Shown here: positions 16,903-24,789 of the stretch, piece after piece
Layout of the letters: each line of letters begins with the position of its first letter
Numbering within the stretch: the stretch's first letter is position 1
Origin: Brevundimonas diminuta 470-4
GTDB lineage: Bacteria > Pseudomonadota > Alphaproteobacteria > Caulobacterales > Caulobacteraceae
Direction: 5' to 3'
DNA length: 47,516 bases
Assembly (NCBI GenBank): GCA_000318405.1
Contig: KB291735.1
Span: 5,832 to 53,347 of the forward strand
The notes under the pieces: generated by a model
The model's input: the letters and a program-made list of their open reading frames with translations, nothing else
Database searches by the model: none
Told to the model about the DNA's origin: nothing
Translations under genes and position numbers: made by a program

Positions 16903-16938
16903 AAAAAAGCCCCGGGCAGGCTGAAACGCCTGCCCGGG
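16903..16938 (-). terminator. Intrinsic terminator of the TonB receptor gene
   Basis: On the minus strand CCCGGGCAGG (from 16938-16929) pairs with CCTGCCCGGG (from 16920-16911) across an 8-nt loop, followed a few bases later by six Ts (A-run at 16903-16908). It begins 10 nt after the receptor stop codon. A textbook Rho-independent terminator for the minus-strand gene. Confidence 0.9.
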
Positions 16939-16947
16939 TCCGTGGAG

Positions 16948-19878
16948 TTAGAAGGTGCGGCTCACATTGATGAAGGCGGTCCGTCCCGCGAAGTCATAGG
17001 ACGACATCAGCGGCGAGTTGCCGACCACGCTGTACAGGGAGTTGGCCGAGATCTCCGGCGGGTTGGTATTGAACAGGTTCCGCACTCCGACGGTCGCGGT
17101 CCAGCCGTCGCCCGCGTATTGGGTCGACAGGTGGTGCACGAAATAGTCCGGCGTCCGCAGGTTGTAGATGGACGTGGCGGGATCGAATTTCAGGCGGGTG
17201 TAACCTTCCATCGGGCCCACCCAATCCACGCCCCAACGCATGCGCCAGTCGCCCATGACGTAGGAAGCGTCCGCCGCGCCGCTGACCTTGGGCGAGTAGA
17301 TGAAGCCGGCCTGGTTCACCAGCGGATCCGAGGCGAACACCTTGCGTAGCTGCGACGGCTGGTGGCTGACGCTCAGGTTCAGCAGCAGGGCGCCGGGGCC
17401 GATGTCGTTGACGTAGCGGACATTGTAGTCGACGCCCTTCACCCGGTCCGTGGCCAGGTTCAGGTAGGAGGTCGTGACCGTCAGGTTGCCCGAGTTCTTG
17501 TCGCGCTCGACCAGGCGGCACAGGCCGATCTTCTTGGTGAATTCCTCCGGCGTCGAGGCATAGCATTCGCGCAGGATGTTTTCGGACGAAGCCAGGGAGA
17601 CGCCGTTTTTGACGGTGATGTCGTAATAGTCGACGGCCAGGGCCAGATCGCCCCAGCCCGCGGGCAGGGCGGGACGCAGCACCGCGCCGATGGTCAGGTT
17701 TGAGCTGGTTTCAGCGGCGAGGCCGGCCTCCGCGCCGCCCAGAGTGATGCTCTTCACGCTCGATTTCTGCGACCAGTCGGTCGGCAGGCCGTCTGCGGCG
17801 CAGTTGGCGCGGATGTTGGCGTCCTTGGAGCCGTAGCTGTTGCACGGGTCCAGGGTGGAGTTGAGGAAGCTCGAGCTGGCGCCCACGAACTGTTCGAATA
17901 GGGCGGGGGCGCGGTAGGAGGTGCCGTAGGAGCCGCGAACCGTCATCCAGTCGGTCGGCTGCCACACAAGGCCGATCTTGTAGGTGGAATCGCTGCCGTA
18001 GGAGTCGTAGTCGGTGAAGCGATACGAGGCTGTCAGGTTCAGGCTCTGGGCGAAGGGCATATCCGCCAGCAACGGCGCGTCGATTTCGCCGAACACCTCC
18101 CATACGGCGTCGGACCCCTGGGTGACGGCCGCGCTGGAATAGTTCAGAAGATCGCCCTTCTGTGAAGCCTCAGACGGCAGGTCGTTCAGCGACGAGCGGC
18201 GATGCTCAGCCCCCACGAAGGCCATGACGCGACCGGCGGGCAGGTTGAACAACGGGCCGTCGAAGCCGACCGCGGCCACCGTCTCCTTGAAGGTGGTGAC
18301 GCCCACGTCCATCGGCGAGACATAGGCGAACCAGTCGGCCGGAAGCTTGCCGGCCACCAGATCGGTGCTCAGGGCGGGGGCGGCCAGGCAGCCAGGATTG
18401 GCCGCCAGCTCGCGGCAACGATAGGTCCCGTCGGCGCCCTTGATCACGTCCAGGGATTCGCTCAGCCGGCTCTTGAGGAACTGCGGCTGACGGTATTCGC
18501 CGTCCGACCGGGCATGGCTGACATAGACGTCGTAGCGCCATTCCGGCAGGACGTTCAGGTCGCCCTTCATGCCGACGATGTGGCGCTGGAAGTCCACGTC
18601 CTGATGGGCGCGGTTCTCCAGAAGGGTGAAGGCGCGCACGCCCACGTCCTTGCCCTTGCTCATGCCTTCGTCGCGGCCGACGACGCTCCAGGCCAGGTTG
18701 GCGGGAATGAGGGGGCTGCCGACGGCATAATCCAGCGCCAGCTGGCGCTTGGCGTTCTGATACGACTCCCGGCGCGTGACCATGCTTTCGAAATAGAGTT
18801 CGGCGTCGCCCAGCCGGTTCAGTCGATAGCCGCCCTCCGCATAGAGGTTGCCGACGGTCACCGGTGAAATGAGCGACTGGTTCAGCATGCTGTCGTGGAA
18901 GGTGTCGCGAACGTCGATGGTGTTGTTTCCGCCGCCGACGCCTTCCCAGCCGACGAGACCTTGCGTCACCGCCGCATTGGGGCGCCAGCGGTTGAAGGTG
19001 TCGCCCACGGCGCCGACCGCGCCCACGCCCTTGAAGTCGCCCGTGGCGATGGTGTTGATGGTGACGCCCGGCCCCGGCGAGGCCGGATAGCATTTGGACA
19101 GGCCGGTCAGGGGATCGATCGGGTCCAGGCTGGCGCCGGTCCTGGGATCCCGCAGCATGCGGCGCGAGCACTGGGTGAAGCCGCGGTCGCGCAGGGTCAT
19201 CTCATTGCGCTGGAAATAGTCGGCGGCGCCGGACAGCCGCCAGCGCTCGCCGGTCAGGCCGCCGATCACGGACAGGCGGTGGCTGGCGCCTCCGCCGCCC
19301 GCGTCCAGCGGATGCGTGGACCTGGCGTCGATGGTCAGGCCTTCGAAATTCTTGCGCGTCTGCAGGTTGATGACCCCCGCCACGGCGTCGGAGCCGTAGA
19401 TGGAGGAGGCGCCGTCGCGCAGCACCTCGATGCGGTCGATCATGGCTCCGGGCAGGACATTGAGGTCGGCCGCGCCGACCGAGCCGCGCGTGCCTGCGGG
19501 CGAGAGGCGACGGCCGTTGAGCAGCACCAGGGTGCGGGTCGGGCCCATGCCGCGCAGGCCCACGGTGTTCACTCCGCTGCCGCCGTTCACGATGAAGCCT
19601 GTGCGGGCGTTGTCGACCTGGGTCGCGCCGCCGGTGATGGCGGTGCTCTGCAGGATTTCCGCCGTCGAGGCGTAGCCCTGAAGCACGGCGTCCTCGCGGG
19701 TCACGACCTGGACGGGCGAGGGGGAATTATAGACGTCGCGGCGGATGCGCGAGCCGACGACGACCACGTCCTCGACGTGAGCGGCCTGGGTTTGATCGGC
19801 ATCCGCCAGTGCGGGGGCGCCGGACATCGCCAGGGCCAGGGCCGAACCGGCCATTAGGAATGACTTTTGGTACTGCAT
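16948..19878 (-). CDS. TonB-dependent outer-membrane receptor, large
   Basis: A 976-residue outer-membrane receptor. A signal peptide (KSFLMAGSALALAMSGAPALA) is followed by a TonB-box-like VEDVVVVGSRIRR, a plug domain (about residues 50-170; VGLRGMGPTRTLVLLNGRR, IEVLRDGASSIYGSDAVAG) and a long beta-barrel ending in VSRTF with the terminal Phe. The N-terminal pattern (EDVVVVGSRIRRD) resembles receptors used for large or organic ligands as well as siderophores. It sits opposite a Fur-SIP-AraC locus, so iron-siderophore uptake is the simplest guess, but the hydrolase operon begins just upstream. Start ATG 19878 has GAGAAA upstream. Confidence 0.9.
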   Translation of the reverse strand: MQYQKSFLMAGSALALAMSGAPALADADQTQAAHVEDVVVVGSRIRRDVYNSPSPVQVVTREDAVLQGYASTAEILQSTAITGGATQVDNARTGFIVNGGSGVNTVGLRGMGPTRTLVLLNGRRLSPAGTRGSVGAADLNVLPGAMIDRIEVLRDGASSIYGSDAVAGVINLQTRKNFEGLTIDARSTHPLDAGGGGASHRLSVIGGLTGERWRLSGAADYFQRNEMTLRDRGFTQCSRRMLRDPRTGASLDPIDPLTGLSKCYPASPGPGVTINTIATGDFKGVGAVGAVGDTFNRWRPNAAVTQGLVGWEGVGGGNNTIDVRDTFHDSMLNQSLISPVTVGNLYAEGGYRLNRLGDAELYFESMVTRRESYQNAKRQLALDYAVGSPLIPANLAWSVVGRDEGMSKGKDVGVRAFTLLENRAHQDVDFQRHIVGMKGDLNVLPEWRYDVYVSHARSDGEYRQPQFLKSRLSESLDVIKGADGTYRCRELAANPGCLAAPALSTDLVAGKLPADWFAYVSPMDVGVTTFKETVAAVGFDGPLFNLPAGRVMAFVGAEHRRSSLNDLPSEASQKGDLLNYSSAAVTQGSDAVWEVFGEIDAPLLADMPFAQSLNLTASYRFTDYDSYGSDSTYKIGLVWQPTDWMTVRGSYGTSYRAPALFEQFVGASSSFLNSTLDPCNSYGSKDANIRANCAADGLPTDWSQKSSVKSITLGGAEAGLAAETSSNLTIGAVLRPALPAGWGDLALAVDYYDITVKNGVSLASSENILRECYASTPEEFTKKIGLCRLVERDKNSGNLTVTTSYLNLATDRVKGVDYNVRYVNDIGPGALLLNLSVSHQPSQLRKVFASDPLVNQAGFIYSPKVSGAADASYVMGDWRMRWGVDWVGPMEGYTRLKFDPATSIYNLRTPDYFVHHLSTQYAGDGWTATVGVRNLFNTNPPEISANSLYSVVGNSPLMSSYDFAGRTAFINVSRTF

Positions 19879-20097
19879 GGGTTTCTCGATCTGGTCGCTT
19901 GCGCGACGCATGGTTGACGCCTGCGTTTCTGAAGAAGCGCAGATCGAGAACGCTATTTTGCAAATAAATTACTTCAACACCAATTGTTGTCTGCAAATTC
20001 AATTCAATACAGTGATGCAAAAAAGCATCGTTATGCGTAACATTACAATAATCAGGCGTGATTTTGTCTTAGTTTTACTATGGATCAGGGCCGCTAT
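19879..20097. promoter_or_regulatory. AT-rich leader and promoter region of the TonB receptor
   Basis: About 200 bp, much richer in A/T than the neighbourhood, between the receptor start and the end of the beta-lactamase-fold gene. It contains GATGC/GCATC around six As (20014-20029) and GTTA-TGCG-TAAC (20030-20041), two adjacent small dyads. I could not place -35/-10 boxes with confidence. It probably holds the receptor promoter, an untranslated leader, and binding sites for regulators. Confidence 0.45.
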
Positions 20098-20107
20098 TCA
20101 GCGGCCC
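20088..20107 (-). terminator. Hairpin overlapping the stop codon of the hydrolase operon
   Basis: GGGCCGCT (20088-20095) and AGCGGCCC (20100-20107) form an 8-bp perfect stem. On the minus strand the TGA stop of the last operon gene lies at the loop. No T-run follows, so it is not a classical terminator, but it is well placed to end or protect the operon transcript. Confidence 0.4.
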
Positions 20108-21195
20108 GTCTCTCCTGTGCAGGGTACGGCGGGGGTGAAGCTGTCGATCATGTCCTGAACCTGCTTGTCCAGGGCGAGGTAGCCGTCCTGATTGACGGTG
20201 ACGCCTGCGACGGCGACGGCCTTGGCGGGGCTATAGTAGGCGACGGTGCCCCAGAAGCCCGAGTGCCAATAGGCTCTGGCCTGCCCCTCGCCGTAGGCCA
20301 TCAGCCCCATGCGGTAGTGGTCGCCGCCGGGGTGTGCGCCGGGCCGCGTCATCTCGGCCAGGGTCTCGGGCCGGGCGAAGACGCGGCCCTCGAACAGGGC
20401 GGCCATGAAGCGGGCCATGTCGCGCGCCGACATCACCAGGCCGCCGCCGCCATACAGATCCATGGAGGCGTCGATGCCGGTCGCCTCGCGCTCGCCCAGG
20501 AATTGACGGGCGCGGTCGGGCGCGGTCCCCGGCTGCGGCTCCATGATCTCCCACCAGGTGGAGGCCAGACCCAGCCGGTCCAGGCCCAGCTGGTCGCGCA
20601 CGGCTGCGGCCAGGGACTGGCCGGTGATCCGCTCGATCATGTCGCCCAGCAGAATGTAGCCGGTGTCGGAATAGAGGAATTTCTCGCCAGGCGCGCCTTG
20701 GGGCCCGGCGTAGCTCATCGACAGCCGCACCAGATCCTCGCGCGACCAGCGCCGTTTGGGATCGCCGAACAGGGTCTGGGTGAAGCGCGGGTCCGAGCCG
20801 TGGTCGTAGAGGCCAGAACTATGCATCAGCAGATGGCGCGCCGTGATCCGCTCGGTATCGTAGCCCCGGGCGCGTAGCAGGGCGTCCAACTCGGGCGCGA
20901 TCAGGCCTGTGATCGACGCCTCCAGGTCCAGCCGTCCCTGCTCCCACAGGCGCAGGGCCGTAGCGGCGGTGAAGGTCTTGGTGTTGCTGGCGATGCGCAG
21001 CGGGGTGTCGACCGTCATCGGGCGACCGGCGTCCGCGTCGGCCAGGCCGGCGGCGGCGCCCCGGCCCTGGGGCAGGCAGCGCCCCTCCAGATGAATGGCG
21101 GAGGGGCGGGGCAGGGCGGCGACCGCGCTCTGCAGCGCCGCCTCGGCAGGCGAGGCGGTCAGCAGGGTCGCGGCGGCGAGGGAGGCCAGGCTCAT
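20098..21195 (-). CDS. Exported serine hydrolase, class C beta-lactamase fold
   Basis: A 365-residue penicillin-binding-like hydrolase. A signal peptide (MSLASLAAATLLTASPAEA) is followed by the S-x-x-K nucleophile motif IASNTKTF (about residues 69-76), a Y-S-D in the YSDTGY segment in place of Y-x-N, and HSG in WHSGFWG in place of the KTG box. This pattern suits EstB/AmpC-like esterases and D-aminopeptidases more than true beta-lactamases. The start ATG overlaps the M3 peptidase stop (ATGA). It is the last gene of the six-gene minus-strand operon, probably periplasmic, and possibly acts on D-amino acid peptides or muropeptides. Confidence 0.87.
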   Translation of the reverse strand: MSLASLAAATLLTASPAEAALQSAVAALPRPSAIHLEGRCLPQGRGAAAGLADADAGRPMTVDTPLRIASNTKTFTAATALRLWEQGRLDLEASITGLIAPELDALLRARGYDTERITARHLLMHSSGLYDHGSDPRFTQTLFGDPKRRWSREDLVRLSMSYAGPQGAPGEKFLYSDTGYILLGDMIERITGQSLAAAVRDQLGLDRLGLASTWWEIMEPQPGTAPDRARQFLGEREATGIDASMDLYGGGGLVMSARDMARFMAALFEGRVFARPETLAEMTRPGAHPGGDHYRMGLMAYGEGQARAYWHSGFWGTVAYYSPAKAVAVAGVTVNQDGYLALDKQVQDMIDSFTPAVPCTGETGR

Positions 21196-23357
21196 GCGAA
21201 CCCCCGCTTGCGCAGCAGGGCCGCCGGATCGGCGTCGCGCCCCATCAGCATGCGATAGGTTTCGGCCGGGTCGCGGCTGTTCCCGACCCTCAGGGCGATG
21301 TCGTAGTAGCGACGCGACAGCTCGGGGTCGAAGAAACCGCCCGGCGCCGTGGCGAAGCGCTCGCCCGCGTCCGCCACCAGGGTGTCGGCCCACAGATAGG
21401 CGTAATAGCCTGCCGAATAGCTGTCGGACGCGAAGATGTGGCCGAACTGCGGGCTGCGATGGCGCATGACCAGTTCGTCCGGCAGGCCGATCTCGGCCAG
21501 CACCGCCTTCTCGAAGGCGGCCGGGTCCGATGGCGGCGTCTCGGCCAGGTGGTAGCGCATGTCGACGATGGCGCTGGCCAGGAACTCGACGGTGGCGAAG
21601 CCCTGGTTGAAGTGACGGGCGCGCTCGACCTTGTCCATCAGCTCTGTCGGCATCGGGCGGCCGGTCTCGTGATGCAGGGCGAAGCGGCCCAGGATCTGGC
21701 GGTCCGACAGCCACAGCTCCCACATCTGCGACGGGAACTCGAGGAAATCGCCCGGCACATTGGTGCCCGACACGGACGGATAGACCACGTCCGAGGCCAG
21801 GCCGTGCATGCCATGACCGAACTCATGGAACAGGGTGGTGGCGTCGTCCCAGGAGATCAGCGCCGGACGGCCCGGCGCAGGCTTCACGAAGTTCTCATTG
21901 TTGGAGACGACGGGCGTGACGGCGCCGGCGAACCGCTCCTGGCTGCGGATCTGGTTCATCCAGGCGCCCGAGCGCTTGCCGCTGCGAGCGAAGGGATCGA
22001 AGTAGAAATAGCCGATATGGCGGCCCTGGCCGTCCTTGACCTGCCAGGCGGAGACGTCGGGGTGATAGACGGGTAGGTCGGCCGCCACGACGGTCCAGCC
22101 GAAGTTGCGTCCGACGGCCCAGAACATGGCGTCGCGCAACTGGTCCAACTGCAGATAGGCCCTCACCTCGCCTTCATCGAGGTCATAGCGCGCCTTGCGC
22201 ACCTTCTCCTGATAGTAGCGGTAGTCCCAGGGCGCGATCTTGATCCCGCCGCCTTGGCCATCGGACAGTGTTTGCATGTCCCGGACCTCTTCATGGACGC
22301 GGGCGACAGCCGGGCGCCAGACCTGCTCCAGCAGGGTCATGGCGCGCTGGGGCGTCTGGGCCATGGTGTTGTGCAGGCGCATATGGGCGTGGGTCGGGTG
22401 ACCCAGCAGGCCCGCCCGTTCGTGGCGCAGCTTCAGGATGTCGGCGATCAGCGCCTTGTTGTCGTTGGCGTCGCCGTTGTCGCCACGCATGATGAAGGCG
22501 GTCCAGACGCGGCGGCGCAGGTCGCGGTCGTCGGCGTAGGTCAGCACGGGGTCGACCGACGAACGGGTGTTGACGATGGCCCAGCGCCCCTTCAGCCCGC
22601 GCTCTTCGGCGGCCATGGCCAGGGCGTCGATGAAGGCGTCGGGCAGGCCGCGCAGGGCGGCGCGATCGTCGACGACGATCCAGGTCTCTTCGTCGGCCAG
22701 CAGATTGCGGCGGAAGGCGGTGAATTTCTGCGACAGCTCCTGGCTGATCTCGCCGACCCGGATACGGGCGGCGGGCGACAGTTCGGCGCCGCCGCGGATG
22801 AAGTCGGTGCGGTGCAGCCAGACGACGCGCTGCTGCTCGGGCGTCAGGTTCGACGTCTCGCGCGCCGCCTCCACCGCCTTGATGCGGGCGTAGAGGGCGG
22901 CGTTCTGATTGATGGCGTTGGCGTGGGCGGCGAACAGGGCCTCCAGCTCGGGCTGGACGGCGCGGAACTCGGGCGTGGACAGGCTGGACGACAGGACGCC
23001 GTAGATCGTTCCCGCCCGCTCCAGCGCGCGGCCCGAGGCCTCATAGGCGGCCACGGTGTTGTCGAAGGTCGGCGCCGCGCGGTTGGCGGTGATGCGGTCG
23101 ATGTTGGCCAACTGGTCCTTCATAGCCTGGACCAGGGCGGGCTTCAGGTGCTCGACCTTGACCTTGTCCCATGGCGGAACCCCGCCGTTCGGGCCGGGCC
23201 AGGGCGCATAGACCGGATTGCCGGCCAGGGCGGCGGCGTCGCGCACGAAGGTCACGCCGCCGATCGAGGCCGCGCTGGGCCGGGCGGTCAGGAACAGGGA
23301 GGCGGCGGCCGAGGCGGCCAGCATGCCGCGCCGCGACAGGGCGGGGGAAGTCGTCAT
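21192..23357 (-). CDS. M3-family metallopeptidase (peptidyl-dipeptidase Dcp-like), exported
   Basis: A 721-residue thimet oligopeptidase-family enzyme. The zinc motif HEFGH lies in LFHEFGHGMHGL at about residue 507, within the conserved WDDATTLFHEF context. The N-terminus has a Tat-like signal (SRRGMLAASAAASLFLTA). M3 enzymes cut short peptides, in Dcp releasing C-terminal dipeptides. E. coli Dcp is cytoplasmic, so a Tat-exported M3 is a notable variant. It follows the SnoaL-like gene by 26 nt and overlaps the hydrolase gene after it. Confidence 0.93.
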   Translation of the reverse strand: MTTSPALSRRGMLAASAAASLFLTARPSAASIGGVTFVRDAAALAGNPVYAPWPGPNGGVPPWDKVKVEHLKPALVQAMKDQLANIDRITANRAAPTFDNTVAAYEASGRALERAGTIYGVLSSSLSTPEFRAVQPELEALFAAHANAINQNAALYARIKAVEAARETSNLTPEQQRVVWLHRTDFIRGGAELSPAARIRVGEISQELSQKFTAFRRNLLADEETWIVVDDRAALRGLPDAFIDALAMAAEERGLKGRWAIVNTRSSVDPVLTYADDRDLRRRVWTAFIMRGDNGDANDNKALIADILKLRHERAGLLGHPTHAHMRLHNTMAQTPQRAMTLLEQVWRPAVARVHEEVRDMQTLSDGQGGGIKIAPWDYRYYQEKVRKARYDLDEGEVRAYLQLDQLRDAMFWAVGRNFGWTVVAADLPVYHPDVSAWQVKDGQGRHIGYFYFDPFARSGKRSGAWMNQIRSQERFAGAVTPVVSNNENFVKPAPGRPALISWDDATTLFHEFGHGMHGLASDVVYPSVSGTNVPGDFLEFPSQMWELWLSDRQILGRFALHHETGRPMPTELMDKVERARHFNQGFATVEFLASAIVDMRYHLAETPPSDPAAFEKAVLAEIGLPDELVMRHRSPQFGHIFASDSYSAGYYAYLWADTLVADAGERFATAPGGFFDPELSRRYYDIALRVGNSRDPAETYRMLMGRDADPAALLRKRGFA

Positions 23358-23383
23358 GGGTATCTCCGAAAATGGGGGCGCGA

Positions 23384-23866
23384 TCAGGCCGCAGCCGTGC
23401 GCGTGTCGGGCGTCAGTTGTTCAAAGGTCAGCCGCCAGCGTCCCTCGGTGCGGCGGAACAGGTTGATCCCCTGGCCGCCCCCGCTCAGGAGGCGGCCATT
23501 GGCCAGGGTCCCGCGATAGCTGTAGCGGAAGGTGCAGGCGGCGAAATCGGCGCCGTCGATCAGCCATTCTCCCTCGGTCATCTCGTAGACTTCGTCCGGC
23601 AGCATGGACCAGGTGCGTTCGAACCCGGCGCGCACGGCGGCGATGCCTTCGTGACGTTGATCCGAGAAGACGAAGACGGCGTCCGAGGCGATGACGTGGC
23701 GCTCCAGAAGGCTGAAGTCGTGACTGTTGATCAGGCCCCGATAGAGCTGGAAAACGCCTTCGGCCCACCGGTCGTCGGGTCCGCGGGCGACGACGCGCGT
23801 GGCGGGAAAAACGGCTGCGCTTGCAGCCAGGGTCAGGGCCAGGCGGCGGTCAAGAACGGCTTTCAT
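23384..23866 (-). CDS. Exported SnoaL/NTF2-like protein
   Basis: A 160-residue protein with a signal-peptide-like N-terminus (DRRLALTLAASAAVFPATRVVA) and a cone-shaped NTF2-like domain (WAEGVFQLYRGLINSHD, GIAAVRAGFERTW, GINLFRRTEGRWRLTFEQL) as in SnoaL/DUF4440 proteins. This fold hosts small binding proteins and enzymes, so function is open. The start overlaps the GNAT stop by ATGA, so it is translated with its neighbours. It may bind a small product of the surrounding peptidases. Confidence 0.75.
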   Translation of the reverse strand: MKAVLDRRLALTLAASAAVFPATRVVARGPDDRWAEGVFQLYRGLINSHDFSLLERHVIASDAVFVFSDQRHEGIAAVRAGFERTWSMLPDEVYEMTEGEWLIDGADFAACTFRYSYRGTLANGRLLSGGGQGINLFRRTEGRWRLTFEQLTPDTRTAAA

Positions 23867-24771
23867 CCGACGTGTCCCTGAAAGACGGCCGTGTGGGGCG
23901 CGTGATGGAACGAGAGAGTCTTCTTGGGTCTTTCGCCGAGGCGCATCATCTCGAACCTGTGGGTGCGCGGGGCGGCGCCGAAGCGCCGCATGGCTTGGGC
24001 GATGGGCGAGGCTGCAGGCTCGTCGCCCAGGCAGAGGCGACGCCCCCGGACGCGGGCGGCCAGGGAGGCGATGAGCGCCTCAGCCGCATGGGCGCTTTCG
24101 GCCGCAGCGTCGATCAGGCGAGATACGCCGCCTGAATTCTGCTCGACCGCATAGGCGGCGACGCCGAGGTCCGACCGCCACGCCAGAACGGTCAGCTTGT
24201 CGCGAAGAACCGCGCGCATGACGTTCTCTTCAGTGCGCTGCCAGGGGGGTGCGCTGACGCCGATGTGCAGGCGCCGATGCAGCGCCGGCAGCTGTGTCGG
24301 CGGCAGGACGACCAGCGGATCGGCGCCCAGACCCAAAGCCGGGCTGTTGAAGCTGACCAGGCGACGGCGGTCGGCGAAGCCGGCGGTCGCGTAGAGGCGA
24401 CGGGCGCGATTGGAGGGCATGACCTCAAGGCGGGTATGCGCCACGCCCCTGGCGTCCAGCGCGTCGCACTGCCGGCGCATCAGCGCCAGGCCGATGCCTG
24501 TGCGGCGATAGGCGTCGACCACGCCGAACCCGCCGACCCAGCTGTCCGCAACCTCCGCAGCCGCCAGGCAGAGGCCGATGGGCACGCCATCGACGACGGC
24601 CACCAGCGACAGCCCCAGGTCGATCCCGGACATGGAGATGAACCGCTCCAGCTCATCCTCGGTGAAGGGCAGGGGGACGGGGTAGTTGGCGTAGACCTCA
24701 CGCCACAGCAGGGTCAGTTCGCCCAGCGGCAGCACATCGGCGGGATGGAAGTCGAGTGAAGGGTTTCGCAA
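23863..24771 (-). CDS. GNAT-family N-acetyltransferase, tandem-domain type
   Basis: A 302-residue protein. The first half is a standard GNAT domain with the acetyl-CoA loop in VVDAYRRTGIGLALMRRQ (about residues 85-102) and the RLEVMPSNRARRLYATAGF strand-helix. The second half (about 170-285) looks like a second, degenerate GNAT unit ending in FEMMRLG. It has no signal peptide, so it acts in the cytoplasm, unlike most of this operon. It may acetylate a peptide or amino acid brought in or released by the exported enzymes. Substrate unknown. Confidence 0.85.
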   Translation of the reverse strand: MRNPSLDFHPADVLPLGELTLLWREVYANYPVPLPFTEDELERFISMSGIDLGLSLVAVVDGVPIGLCLAAAEVADSWVGGFGVVDAYRRTGIGLALMRRQCDALDARGVAHTRLEVMPSNRARRLYATAGFADRRRLVSFNSPALGLGADPLVVLPPTQLPALHRRLHIGVSAPPWQRTEENVMRAVLRDKLTVLAWRSDLGVAAYAVEQNSGGVSRLIDAAAESAHAAEALIASLAARVRGRRLCLGDEPAASPIAQAMRRFGAAPRTHRFEMMRLGERPKKTLSFHHAPHTAVFQGHVG

Positions 24772-24789
24772 GCCGGGGCGCTCCGCTTG

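Noticed and set aside
20098..21195. A true class C beta-lactamase giving antibiotic resistance
   Set aside because: The SxxK motif is present but YxN and KTG are replaced by YSD and HSG, which fits esterase or aminopeptidase relatives better.
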